A DNA stretch of 64,000 nucleotides from Mycobacterium lacus (GTDB lineage Bacteria; Actinomycetota; Actinomycetes; Mycobacteriales; Mycobacteriaceae), in NCBI RefSeq assembly GCF_010731535.1, contig NZ_AP022581.1, positions 1-64,000 of the forward strand, in the 5' to 3' direction. The position numbers and the translations under genes were made by a program. The notes beneath the pieces were generated by a model that was not told the DNA's origin, did not search any database, and saw only the letters and a program-made list of their open reading frames with translations. This document shows positions 54,630-63,221 of the stretch, in pieces; the stretch's first letter is position 1, and every line of letters begins with the position of its first letter.

Positions 54630-56165
54630 CTAGTTAACGCAGGGCACCCCGCCGCCGTCGATGGGCTTGCCTTGATCGGGCGTCGGGTAGGTGGTGGTGG
54701 TGCCGTTGTAGTAATACGTGTTGGGCGTGGTCGGCGTCGTGGTGGTCGTGGTCTCGTCGGGCACCGGTAACGAGTAGTCGGTATCCACCGTCACCCGAAT
54801 GTGCCCGGGCTCGACGTTGGGATTCGGTTGGGCGGGGGCGTCGATGCCCAGCAGGGTGGCCACATTGCGCGCGTCGGTTTCCGCGCCGGCACCGTACTCG
54901 ATAGTGGTCGCGGAGGGCTCGCCGGAGTTACGGTCGCGGACCTGACCCGCGGTGTAGCCGTATTTTCTCAGTGCGCTGGACACCTGGCTGGCCAGTCCGC
55001 TGAGGCTGCCGGAATTGACCACGTCGACGACCGTGTGCGGGTTGGGTTTGGCGGGCGTGGTCGTGGTGGTAGTCGGCGGCGCGGAGCCGATGGCCGCCGC
55101 CACCTCGGCCTTGATCGCGGCCGGATCGATGATGTTGACGTCCTGGCCGTCGATGGTGTCGTACCGCACCACGGGCAGCGTCCGGAACTCCACGTTGCCG
55201 CCGGCGAGGTCACCCATCCGGCGGAACAGGTCCTCGTCCCAACCGGCCGACAGCACGACATCCTTGCGCGCGACGGCTATCAGGCTCTTGAGCTTGTCCA
55301 GGTTGGTGAAGGTGCCCGAATCGTGAAGTTCGCCCATGACCGAAGACAGGAATGCCTGCTGGCGGTGGGTACGGTCCAGGTCCCCGTTGTCCAGGCCGTG
55401 ACGCTGCCGGACAAACGCCAGCGCCTGTGAAGCATTGAGCCGCTGGCGCCCGGCCGGGAAGTCGGCGCCGGAATACGAGTCGTAGACGGCATGGTTCAGG
55501 CACACCTCGACGCCGCCCAGGGTTTGGGCCAGGTCGTAGAAACCGGCGAGATTGATCTCGGCGAAATAATCGATCGGAACGCCGGTCAGGCTTCGCACCG
55601 CGCGCAGGGTCGCCGCCCGGGCGGCTTCGCGTCCCTTCGTCTCCAGTTCTTTGCGGTCGCTGACTCCCTGGTTGGCAAGCTTGTCGGCCACGTACTGCTT
55701 GGTGAGCCCGTAAGCCTCTTTGATCTTGATGTGGCTGTAGCCCGGAACGCCGGTGAAGGGCACCCAGTCGTCGCGCGGGATCGAAAAGGCGACAACTTTG
55801 CCGTCGGCGCCGACGTGCACGAGTATCAGGGTGTTGGTGTTGTAGCCGCCGTCATCGGAATCGCCGGCGTGCAACTGCCGCAAGATCGACCACGGCAGAT
55901 CGTTGCCCTCTTGGTCTTTGCGGGAGTCCAGCCCGATCAGCAAGATGTTTATGTTGTTGCCGCTGGATCGCGGATCCTCGGGCGTCAACGCCTGCGAAAT
56001 CGTTATGCCACCCAGCGCGCCGTGAGCCACGTAATATCCCGCTCCGGTCATCAACACCGCGACCACGGACACCAGCGCCATGAAGCCGCGCGTCAACCCT
56101 TTGCGGATCCGCGACGGCTGGCGAACAGCCCGATGGCGATGACGGCTACCGCCCGAACCCGGCAT
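54630..56165 (-). CDS. cpsA: LytR-CpsA-Psr ligase CpsA (Rv3484-like)
   Basis: A 511-residue LCP protein that attaches arabinogalactan to peptidoglycan and blocks LC3-associated phagocytosis in M. tuberculosis. A basic cytoplasmic start is followed by one membrane segment (residues 30-50, ALVSVVAVLMTGAGYYVAHG). The LCP domain includes LLIGLDSRKDQEGN, VAFSIPRDDWVPF, GVEVCLNHAVYDSYSGADF and LNASQALAFVRQRHG, with the pyrophosphate-binding Arg and Asp positions present. The C-terminal LytR_C domain is separated by a Thr/Pro linker. The ATG at 56165 gives the expected length; the frame extends to 56327 but only as a shadow. Confidence 0.9.
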   Translation of the reverse strand: MPGSGGSRHRHRAVRQPSRIRKGLTRGFMALVSVVAVLMTGAGYYVAHGALGGITISQALTPEDPRSSGNNINILLIGLDSRKDQEGNDLPWSILRQLHAGDSDDGGYNTNTLILVHVGADGKVVAFSIPRDDWVPFTGVPGYSHIKIKEAYGLTKQYVADKLANQGVSDRKELETKGREAARAATLRAVRSLTGVPIDYFAEINLAGFYDLAQTLGGVEVCLNHAVYDSYSGADFPAGRQRLNASQALAFVRQRHGLDNGDLDRTHRQQAFLSSVMGELHDSGTFTNLDKLKSLIAVARKDVVLSAGWDEDLFRRMGDLAGGNVEFRTLPVVRYDTIDGQDVNIIDPAAIKAEVAAAIGSAPPTTTTTTPAKPNPHTVVDVVNSGSLSGLASQVSSALRKYGYTAGQVRDRNSGEPSATTIEYGAGAETDARNVATLLGIDAPAQPNPNVEPGHIRVTVDTDYSLPVPDETTTTTTPTTPNTYYYNGTTTTYPTPDQGKPIDGGGVPCVN

Positions 56166-56387
56166 CACAATCCTCGGCAGTCCAAAGCGCACCACGCGGC
56201 ACCGAGCCAGCGGTTTGCGGTGATGTCGCTTGCTGCATGACGTCAAGTATGCGGTAGCTTGCAGCAAAGCCCCCAATCGAGATGGCCCCGAAAGGGCCTC
56301 GAAAGCGCAAAATGTGGGCAGGCTCACCCGGGTGGCGGCGCCGGTTCCGCTCGGGCCGAAGCCTCAGGAGGGACCCCGGGAGGACGA

Positions 56388-57074
56388 GTGTCTGGCGAGA
56401 TCGACCCCGACTGGCCTCCGCCTGCCTACGAGCCGTCCGACCACGTCGACCGGACCCCCCCGCGGGAAGGCCTGCAGCGGCGCACCGTCTGGTCGGTGGC
56501 CGCGCTGGCGGGACTGGTCTGCATCGGTGCGGTGGCGCTCATCGCGTTCACGGGCATGACCCGGACCTTCGGCCCGGCCGGGCCGCGTGCGAACCCCGCA
56601 CCTTCGACGCCGGCCGCTTCGACGCCGGTCACCGATTCCCCCACCGCCAAACCGCCGGTGGGCCCATGCGGGCCCGACCAGGCAACCGCGGTGAGCGCCG
56701 CGCTCGCCCAGCTTCCCCCCGAGAAGAAGACCGGTAAGCCGTGGGATAGCGCGCCGGAGGACAGCAACTACGACCCCTGCGCCGATTTGTCCGCGGTGGT
56801 GGTGACGGTGCAAGGCGCCACCGCGAGCGCACCCGACCAGGCGCTGATGTTTCATCGGGGAGAATTCGTCGGGACCGCGACGCCGAAGGCCTACCCGTTC
56901 ACCAAGCTGGAAAATCCGGCGTCCACCGACGACATCGTGGTGCTCACCTATCGGACCGATCAAAGCTGTGACGCTTGCGAAGACGGCACCCTGACGGTCG
57001 TTGGCTACGAATGGCAAGGCGACCACGTGCTGATGCTCGATGAGCCGCCGGAACTGCCCGATTCGCCGCCGTAG
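56388..57074 (+). CDS. Single-span membrane protein (Rv3483c-like)
   Basis: A 228-residue protein. It has a short cytoplasmic Pro-rich start, one membrane segment (WSVAALAGLVCIGAVALIAF, about 32-51), a Pro/Thr linker, and an extracytoplasmic domain with Cys at CGPD, DPCADL and QSCDACEDG that may form disulfides. The GTG at 56388 follows a GGGAGG ribosome site; the longer frame to 56259 is rejected. Function unknown. Neighbours CpsA and the Rv3482c-like gene suggest an envelope role. Confidence 0.82.
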   Translation: MSGEIDPDWPPPAYEPSDHVDRTPPREGLQRRTVWSVAALAGLVCIGAVALIAFTGMTRTFGPAGPRANPAPSTPAASTPVTDSPTAKPPVGPCGPDQATAVSAALAQLPPEKKTGKPWDSAPEDSNYDPCADLSAVVVTVQGATASAPDQALMFHRGEFVGTATPKAYPFTKLENPASTDDIVVLTYRTDQSCDACEDGTLTVVGYEWQGDHVLMLDEPPELPDSPP

Positions 57075-57145
57075 TCCCGGAGCCGCCGCGCGTTCTCACC
57101 CGTCGAAGACTGACCTTGAAGACCGACCTGGAATGGAGCATTACC

Positions 57146-57880
57146 GTGGCGACTTCGCCGCCGCCGGCGGGATGGTATCTCGATCCCGACGGTTCCGGGG
57201 GGCAACGATATTGGGACTCCGAACGCTGGACCACGCATCGTCGGCCGGGCCCCTCGACGTCAGGATCGCGGTTCGCCGCTGTCCGGCGGCTCTGGTCGAG
57301 GATGCCGGTGGCTCTAGGGCTTGCCGTGGGTATCGCGTTGGTGCTTACGCTGATCGCCATCGGGTTGTATGGCTTCAGCGGGCCGGTGCGAGACGACTGG
57401 GCGCGGCTGCCGAGTCGACTGAGCTGCCGGATGCAGGACGGGCCCAAGCCGCCCGCGAACATCACCGTGTCCTCGGTCGCCGTGTCGCATCCCCGAGACA
57501 GCGTCTTGCGACTTTTGGTGCGATTCGCCGGACCGCTGCCGCCGTCACCAACGGGCTCGCCCACGTCTGGCTTCGTCGGCTATCAACTGAACTACAGCAT
57601 CGCCAACAACGGCAAGACGTTCGCTGAACTGGGCCCGCAGCAGGACACCGACGAGCTTGCCATCAGAAGCGTCGCGGCGGGCAATGCCGCCGAGGCGAAC
57701 ATGCGGTCGGACAGGGACACGCACGCCCGCAGGACCGCGGCTGACACCATGGAGATCTACCTCGATCTCAAGCGATTGGGGGTCAACGATCAGTCGGTTG
57801 TTCCCAAGCTCACGTTGGCGACTCAGTTCAACACGCCGTCCATCGTCACGATGAGGTACGCGACGCAAATCTGTCGCTAA
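57146..57880 (+). CDS. DUF2510 membrane protein (Rv3482c-like)
   Basis: A 244-residue protein. Residues 1-35 are a DUF2510 motif (PPAGWYLDPDGSGGQRYWD and RWTTH), one membrane segment follows (VALGLAVGIALVLTLIAIGL, about 55-74), and the rest is an extracytoplasmic beta-rich region. GTG at 57146 is preferred because DUF2510 starts at the N-terminus and GGAG lies upstream; TTG at 57116 is possible. Function unknown. Confidence 0.8.
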   Translation: MATSPPPAGWYLDPDGSGGQRYWDSERWTTHRRPGPSTSGSRFAAVRRLWSRMPVALGLAVGIALVLTLIAIGLYGFSGPVRDDWARLPSRLSCRMQDGPKPPANITVSSVAVSHPRDSVLRLLVRFAGPLPPSPTGSPTSGFVGYQLNYSIANNGKTFAELGPQQDTDELAIRSVAAGNAAEANMRSDRDTHARRTAADTMEIYLDLKRLGVNDQSVVPKLTLATQFNTPSIVTMRYATQICR

Positions 57881-57887
57881 CCATTTT

Positions 57888-57951
57888 CGCCGAGAAGACG
57901 CATAAGCCCCCGCCACGCCGTGCGTGCCGGGGCTTATGCGTCTTCTCGGCG
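57888..57951. terminator. Long inverted repeat (GAAGACGCATAAGCCCC) between converging genes
   Basis: Arms CGCCGAGAAGACGCATAAGC (57888-57907, continuing CCC) and GCTTATGCGTCTTCTCGGCG (57932-57951) are complementary across at least 23 bp, with a GC-rich inner segment. It separates the Rv3482c-like stop (57880) from the patatin stop (57969). It resembles the hairpin at 51976 (GAGCAGACATAAAAGCCCC). Confidence 0.8.
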
Positions 57952-57968
57952 AGGCCGCCGAGGCGTTG

Positions 57969-60900
57969 TCACTTACGCCGCGGCCTGGCGGCCGCGATCA
58001 GGGCGACGGCTAGGGCGATCGCCGCGACCACGATCAGGGGGTGCCACCACTGCGCGCCCAGCCAGTAGGCGTGCGTGCCGACCAGGCCGGGGTCCTTCTC
58101 GGTGCCGAACAGCGATGCGCGCACCACGGGCGCTGCCAGCGAAAGCGCCGCCGCGACAAGGGTCGTCGACAGCAGCGCGAAAAGCAGCCGGCTCGAAAGT
58201 TGCCAGGTTCCCAAGACGATGAGATAACCACCGACCGCGGCCACGATCAGGCCCCCGGCTCCGAACGATGTCGCCGATCCCATCGCGGCGGCCGCGCCCA
58301 GAACGAGCAGCACGGCGCCGGCGATGATGGTGAACCTGGCGATGCCCTTGGTCAAGGACACCACTCGATATCCGCCCAGCGCCAGGGTCCGCAAGGTCAT
58401 CAGCGGCGGCTTGATGACGCCGGGCAGCTCGCGAACCGAACCGGCCGCTCCGGATGCCGTCGCGGCGGCCTTGGTGATGGTATGCGCCATCAGCGGCGAA
58501 CCCCTGTCGCTGACGAACGTCTCGCGCGCGACCGGATTCTCGTTCAGCAGGCCGTATTTGGCCTCACCCGGGCTTGCGGCCAGCACCTTCCTGGCCCATG
58601 TGAGCGAGCTAGCCGGGCTCCAGTCCGGCCTTTTCCCCGGCTGCGGGTTGATCACCGTGTCGGCCAGCCCGTCCAATTCCTCGTCGAGGACCAGCTGCTG
58701 CCAGGCCTGCGCCAACCACAGCGACGTCCGCGGAATGCTGGGCGGCATCGGCTTGGCCGGGTCGTCCAGGAAGCCGAGCTCGTCGAGCAGCATGTCCTCG
58801 GTCAGGTACTGGACCGACTCGCCGCCGGCGGCCGACACTGGGAAGCCGGAACTCGGAAAGTCAGGCGCCCCAAGCGCTTTGAGCTTGTCAAGGAACCATT
58901 GGGCCCCGCTCCCGGGCTCGTCGGTGCCGCGCTTGTCCGCGCGCGTCGCGACGATCCACCGCACCCGACGCGGGTCCAGCAGCACGTGGACGAGCCAACC
59001 CGCCCCGTCGAGCCGGCCCCACATCCAGTCGTTGGCTCGCCATGACCGCTTGTAGAACGCACCGAAATGGTGGAACTGCATGCCGGTGAGCTTCTGCTGG
59101 GCCGTCCGCCAGTCGGGGGAGAGCAGGCTGCGCGTATCGGCGCTCACCTGCACGAGCTCGAGGGACTGCTCGATGTCGGCCTCGGCGGGAAGCATCGCGC
59201 GCTGCGCCGTGGCCAGGTCGAACAGCTTCGTCGCCACGGCCTGTGGGTGGTCCCCGGGCCCCAGGTAGTCGAGATAGGTCGCCAGCTGGACGGCCGCGGC
59301 CCGATCCTGCGCAAGCAGCGGATCCCGCTGGGCGCCGGGCGCCGGTGCTGCGCCGGCGGCAAGTCGCGTCAAGGTGCCGAAGCCGTTCACCAGGGCGCCG
59401 CCAAGCCTGTCCCAGGCTTGCTCGGGCGCCTCGGCCTGTTGGAGATAGTCCGCAGCGAGCATGGCGGCGGCGTTCGCCAGCGACCGTTGGCGGACAACCG
59501 AATTGGTGCACACCGTGCGAACGAGCTCGCCGAGATCCTCTGGTGCGGGCGGTTCGCAGGCCTGGTGGATTTCTTTGGTGAGCTCGGCCAGGGCGGCGAT
59601 ATCGGCGTCGGACTTCGCGAGCTGGTATCCCGCCTGGGCGACGGCGAGCGCACATCCCTTTGCGAGGTCGTACGCGGGCTGGCCATACCGAGCAAAGTCG
59701 GCCGGCCCGTCGGGCAGCGCCCGGTCGGGCGGTTGCGACCAACGACGCAGGATCGATTCGGTGATCTGCCGCCGGCACACCTTCTCGGCGTCGCCGCCCA
59801 CGGCCAGCTCGGACTCCCAGTTGGCGGGGATGCTTTCGGTTGCCGGGCCGGACGCCGGCGGCCAGGTGCTGAGCTGGCGCAGCAGCGCGCCGGTGAGGGC
59901 TTGAGCCTGTTTGGTCGCCTCGCGGGTCCGGTAATCCGACAGCAGGGACGTGGTGAGCAACCGCGCGCCGTCGGGCAGCGCGGCCGCCAGCTCGGCGAGC
60001 CGCAGTTTGGTATCGGTACGCGCTTCCATGCGGTCCTGATGGGTCCGGATTGCGCGCAGGTCGGTCGCGATCGACTGGGTCGTGATCGCGGAGAGGTCTT
60101 TGAGAAGCGCGTCGAGAAGTCCGAGCGGCTCGTCGGCGTCGTCCAGCGGGACCTCTTGCACCAGGTCGGGTTCGGGCCCGGAGGACGGCACGACGAACAG
60201 CAGCACCCGGCGAACCGGCCGACGGGCCCGACGATCGAAGATGCGCTTGAGCAGCACGTCGATCGGCCGGTTGTCGAGCAGGCCGCCGTCGGCGACCCAG
60301 TGTGGCCGAGTGATGTTGGCAAAGGGCGCCATTGGGGGCCGAGCCGGCACGCCCCCCTTTCTTGCGGTTCCCTTCGCGAACGGCACGAAGGCAGGCTCGA
60401 ACGCCAGGGGAAACGACGCGGAACTGCGTGCGGCCAAGGCCAACGCACCGGCGGTGCCCTTCTTGGCGAGGTCATTCTCGGTGAACGTGAACAGGCCGCG
60501 CCGCTCGACGTCCTGCACCAGCGTGCCGAACGAGTCGGTGAACCTGCTTGTCTCTCCGTTCAGCAGAGTCGTCGTGATGTACAGCGTCGTGGATGGGGTG
60601 CGCGCACCGCCCGGAAACGCCGCGGGCGGAAACGGCCCGGTCGAGAGTTTGGGAAGCTGCTGCGCCAGCGCGGCGAACATGCGCTCGTCGCCGTAGAGCA
60701 GGGACGGCGTGCTCTTGTCCGCCGGGTCTCGCAGCAGGTCGGTCAGGGCGCCGAGGTCCAGCCAGAGGTCACGCAACCCGCCGAGGTCAGACCCGGTGAC
60801 CCGGGAGGACGCGAGCAGGGCCGCGTTGATGCCGCCCGCGCTGGTGCCGGACAAGACGTCGACGTCCACGACCACGTCGAGCAGGTCGATGAGTTGGGCG

Positions 60901-61115
60901 TAGAGCCGCAGGGACGCGACCGATACCTTGCTGAGTTGGCTGCGGCCCGGGAACGTTCCGCCCACCCTGCGCCACTGCGACGCCTGCGCGAGCAGGTTGA
61001 TCTCCCGCGTGACCCCGGCCATCCAGATCGCGAGGCTGACACCGCCGGTCATGGTCGTGGCGAGCCGGAGCTCCTGCGTCAACTCCGTCACGGGTGAAGG
61101 CGTGTCGAATGCCAT
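57969..61115 (-). CDS. Large patatin-like phospholipase with C-terminal membrane spans (Rv3479-like)
   Basis: A 1,048-residue lipid hydrolase. The patatin domain is at residues 20-300: oxyanion region GGVSLAIWMAGVTREIN, nucleophile Ser92 in GTSAGG and dyad Asp276 in DGGLLDN. A long helical middle part is unlike other families. The C-terminus has several hydrophobic stretches (IARFTIIAGAVLLVLGAAAA, WWHPLIVVAAIALAVALIAA), so the enzyme is membrane-anchored. M. tuberculosis Rv3479 is about 1,020 residues. The genes equivalent to Rv3480c and Rv3481c that separate it from Rv3482c there are absent here. Confidence 0.87.
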   Translation of the reverse strand: MAFDTPSPVTELTQELRLATTMTGGVSLAIWMAGVTREINLLAQASQWRRVGGTFPGRSQLSKVSVASLRLYAQLIDLLDVVVDVDVLSGTSAGGINAALLASSRVTGSDLGGLRDLWLDLGALTDLLRDPADKSTPSLLYGDERMFAALAQQLPKLSTGPFPPAAFPGGARTPSTTLYITTTLLNGETSRFTDSFGTLVQDVERRGLFTFTENDLAKKGTAGALALAARSSASFPLAFEPAFVPFAKGTARKGGVPARPPMAPFANITRPHWVADGGLLDNRPIDVLLKRIFDRRARRPVRRVLLFVVPSSGPEPDLVQEVPLDDADEPLGLLDALLKDLSAITTQSIATDLRAIRTHQDRMEARTDTKLRLAELAAALPDGARLLTTSLLSDYRTREATKQAQALTGALLRQLSTWPPASGPATESIPANWESELAVGGDAEKVCRRQITESILRRWSQPPDRALPDGPADFARYGQPAYDLAKGCALAVAQAGYQLAKSDADIAALAELTKEIHQACEPPAPEDLGELVRTVCTNSVVRQRSLANAAAMLAADYLQQAEAPEQAWDRLGGALVNGFGTLTRLAAGAAPAPGAQRDPLLAQDRAAAVQLATYLDYLGPGDHPQAVATKLFDLATAQRAMLPAEADIEQSLELVQVSADTRSLLSPDWRTAQQKLTGMQFHHFGAFYKRSWRANDWMWGRLDGAGWLVHVLLDPRRVRWIVATRADKRGTDEPGSGAQWFLDKLKALGAPDFPSSGFPVSAAGGESVQYLTEDMLLDELGFLDDPAKPMPPSIPRTSLWLAQAWQQLVLDEELDGLADTVINPQPGKRPDWSPASSLTWARKVLAASPGEAKYGLLNENPVARETFVSDRGSPLMAHTITKAAATASGAAGSVRELPGVIKPPLMTLRTLALGGYRVVSLTKGIARFTIIAGAVLLVLGAAAAMGSATSFGAGGLIVAAVGGYLIVLGTWQLSSRLLFALLSTTLVAAALSLAAPVVRASLFGTEKDPGLVGTHAYWLGAQWWHPLIVVAAIALAVALIAAARPRRK

Positions 61116-61129
61116 GGCGCCCCCTCGAT

Positions 61130-62701
61130 TTAGCGGGGTCCGCCACGCGGGTGGGCCCTCGGCCTACCTTGCCACGCTCGACCCGCGGCTGGTGGCGCGG
61201 CCCGGTTCGGCAGGAACCACGCGGGGATCGCCGTCGCCGCGACCACGATCATGGACACCACGAAAACCCCGGCGTAGGCCCGTGACGCCGCCTCCTCCCG
61301 GATCGAATCCGCTCGTTTTGCCGCGGTGATGGTGGCATTGGCATTGAATCGGCTGGTGACTATCACCGACATCAGCGCGGCGCCGACGGACGCGGCAGTG
61401 TTGTGGTTGACATTGAATAACGTTGAGCCGTGCGCGACTTCGCTTGAATCGAGCGTGTGTATTGCCGCCCAGGTGACCGGAGTCATCAAGCCGCCGGTGC
61501 CGACGCCGAACATCGCCAGCCCGGCCAACAGCACCAAGAGGTCGACGTGCTCTCGACTCATGCCGTAGACAAACACGGCCAGGCCCATGGCGGTCAACGC
61601 CGTCCCGATCAGCGCGGCGCGGCGCGGTCCCCGCCTTTCCATCAGCCGTCCCACAATCGGGATAGCCACAGCGGCGCTTGCGGTTTGCGGAACCAGAAAC
61701 AGCCCAGACTCCAACGGCGTCTTGCCGAGCACCTGCTGAAAGTACGCGGGAAACAACAGGAGGCTGCCGAAAAAGGCCACGGCGAACAGGAATCTGGTCG
61801 CGTTGGCCGCCGCGACCGCCCGATGCTCGAGCAGATGCAAGTCGATTAGCGCACGATCGGTCCAACGCAGGGCATGGATTACGAAGGCGCCGATCAGAAC
61901 CGTACCGGCGGCCACTGGAACCCAGACAAACGGGTCGGCGATCGTGCCGCGTGCCGGTAGCAGTGACACGCCATAGAGCAACAGCACCAGCCCGGGCGAC
62001 AGCAGGAGCATGCTGATGACGTCCAACGACTCCGTAGGCAATGGAACATCTTGGGGGAGAACGAATCCCGCCAACACCATGGTGAGCAGTCCGATTGGGA
62101 TGTTGATCAGGAAGATCCATTGCCAGCCGAACGAGTCGATCAACCAGCCGCCCAGTATGGGTCCACACATCGGGGCCATGAGAATGGGGACCATGCTGAG
62201 GGTCAGCACCCGGCCCAATCGTTGCGGACCGGCGGCGCGAGCCAGGATGATCAGCTGCAGCGGCGTGAGCATTCCGCCGCCAAGGCCTTGCAATGCCCGA
62301 AATGCCACCAGCAGCGCAATATTCGACGCCAGTGCGCACAGCAACGATCCCAACGAGAACAGCAGCACCGAACCCAGAACGAGCCGCTTGGTCCCCGACC
62401 GATTGGCGGCCCAGCCGGTGAGCGGGATCACCGCCGCCAGCGACAACGTGTAGGCCGTCTGTGTCCACGCGACGACCGCCTGCGTCGTAGAGAAGTCGGC
62501 GATGAAGGTCCGCTGCGCCACGTTGACGACCGTGGTGTCCATGGTGACCATCACTGGCAGCAGCACACACGTCACGGCGGTCAGCACCAGCCGGGAGTCC
62601 CGACTTGCGGGATAGGCGCTGCCCGGCCGCGATTCGGCCGCGGCCTCTGTGCTGGCTTCAACCTGTGGCTCGCGCGGCAGCCGACTCGCCCGGCGGCGCA
62701 T
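61130..62701 (-). CDS. DHA2-family MFS drug exporter
   Basis: A 523-residue major facilitator with 14 predicted spans, typical of DHA2 (EmrB/QacA) antiporters. Motifs: MVTMDTTVVNVAQRTF at span 1, the cytoplasmic loop GWAANRSGTKRL (motif A) and FRALQGLGGGMLTPLQLIIL (motif C-like). A basic N-terminus precedes span 1. It starts at 62701, divergent from the cupin gene. The substrate is unknown; proximity to a cupin/TPP-enzyme pair suggests it may export a related small molecule. Confidence 0.85.
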   Translation of the reverse strand: MRRRASRLPREPQVEASTEAAAESRPGSAYPASRDSRLVLTAVTCVLLPVMVTMDTTVVNVAQRTFIADFSTTQAVVAWTQTAYTLSLAAVIPLTGWAANRSGTKRLVLGSVLLFSLGSLLCALASNIALLVAFRALQGLGGGMLTPLQLIILARAAGPQRLGRVLTLSMVPILMAPMCGPILGGWLIDSFGWQWIFLINIPIGLLTMVLAGFVLPQDVPLPTESLDVISMLLLSPGLVLLLYGVSLLPARGTIADPFVWVPVAAGTVLIGAFVIHALRWTDRALIDLHLLEHRAVAAANATRFLFAVAFFGSLLLFPAYFQQVLGKTPLESGLFLVPQTASAAVAIPIVGRLMERRGPRRAALIGTALTAMGLAVFVYGMSREHVDLLVLLAGLAMFGVGTGGLMTPVTWAAIHTLDSSEVAHGSTLFNVNHNTAASVGAALMSVIVTSRFNANATITAAKRADSIREEAASRAYAGVFVVSMIVVAATAIPAWFLPNRAAPPAAGRAWQGRPRAHPRGGPR

Positions 62702-62855
62702 CGTGTCAATCTATCCGCCGACATCGCGGTCCGCCACCGTCACCGCGACCAGCGCGACCGCCGCTCCAAGGATCCGTCAAGAATCCGGCAAGGGCGTGGA
62801 CGGACCCTTTCCCACATCCCGCCACGAAGGCCGCAAATCGGAGAAGGGCACGCGT

Positions 62856-63221
62856 ATGTTCGTAAGCAACGCCAGGGATGCTGAGCCGTTCCTGGCGGCG
62901 GACCTGTCCGAGATCCGGCTCCTGGTGGACCGGACGAATGTGGGCATCGCCTCGGTCAGCCTGGCCCATGCGACCGTGGCGGCCGGTGCGGAGACCGTAT
63001 GGCATCGCTTGGAAGACACCGACGAGATTTACTTCGTTCTGTCGGGACGCGGGCTTCTCTCGGTGGGGGACGAGTCCCGGGAGGTCGGGCCCGGCGACAC
63101 GGTCTGGATACCGGCCGGTGTCCCGCAGAAAATCCGCAACCTCGGCCCAGATCCCTTGGCGTTCTTGTGCGCCTGCGGTCCGGCGTACGTGCCGCAACGT
63201 GATCGGCGGGTGGCGCCGTGA
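62856..63221 (+). CDS. Cupin-domain protein
   Basis: A 121-residue single cupin. The first motif is VWHRLEDTDEIYFVLSGRG, where only one His and the Glu of the usual HxH...E remain. The second is DTVWIPAGVPQKIRN, where the expected His is Gln. So the metal site is partly lost and metal-dependent dioxygenase chemistry is doubtful. The ATG at 62856 fits the fold; the open frame to 62649 is rejected because it overlaps the divergent exporter start. Its stop overlaps the next gene's GTG (GTGA). Confidence 0.83.
   Translation: MFVSNARDAEPFLAADLSEIRLLVDRTNVGIASVSLAHATVAAGAETVWHRLEDTDEIYFVLSGRGLLSVGDESREVGPGDTVWIPAGVPQKIRNLGPDPLAFLCACGPAYVPQRDRRVAP

Noticed and set aside
56166..56327. N-terminal extension of CpsA
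   Set aside because: It precedes the basic start and membrane anchor typical of the family and would give a protein longer than homologues.
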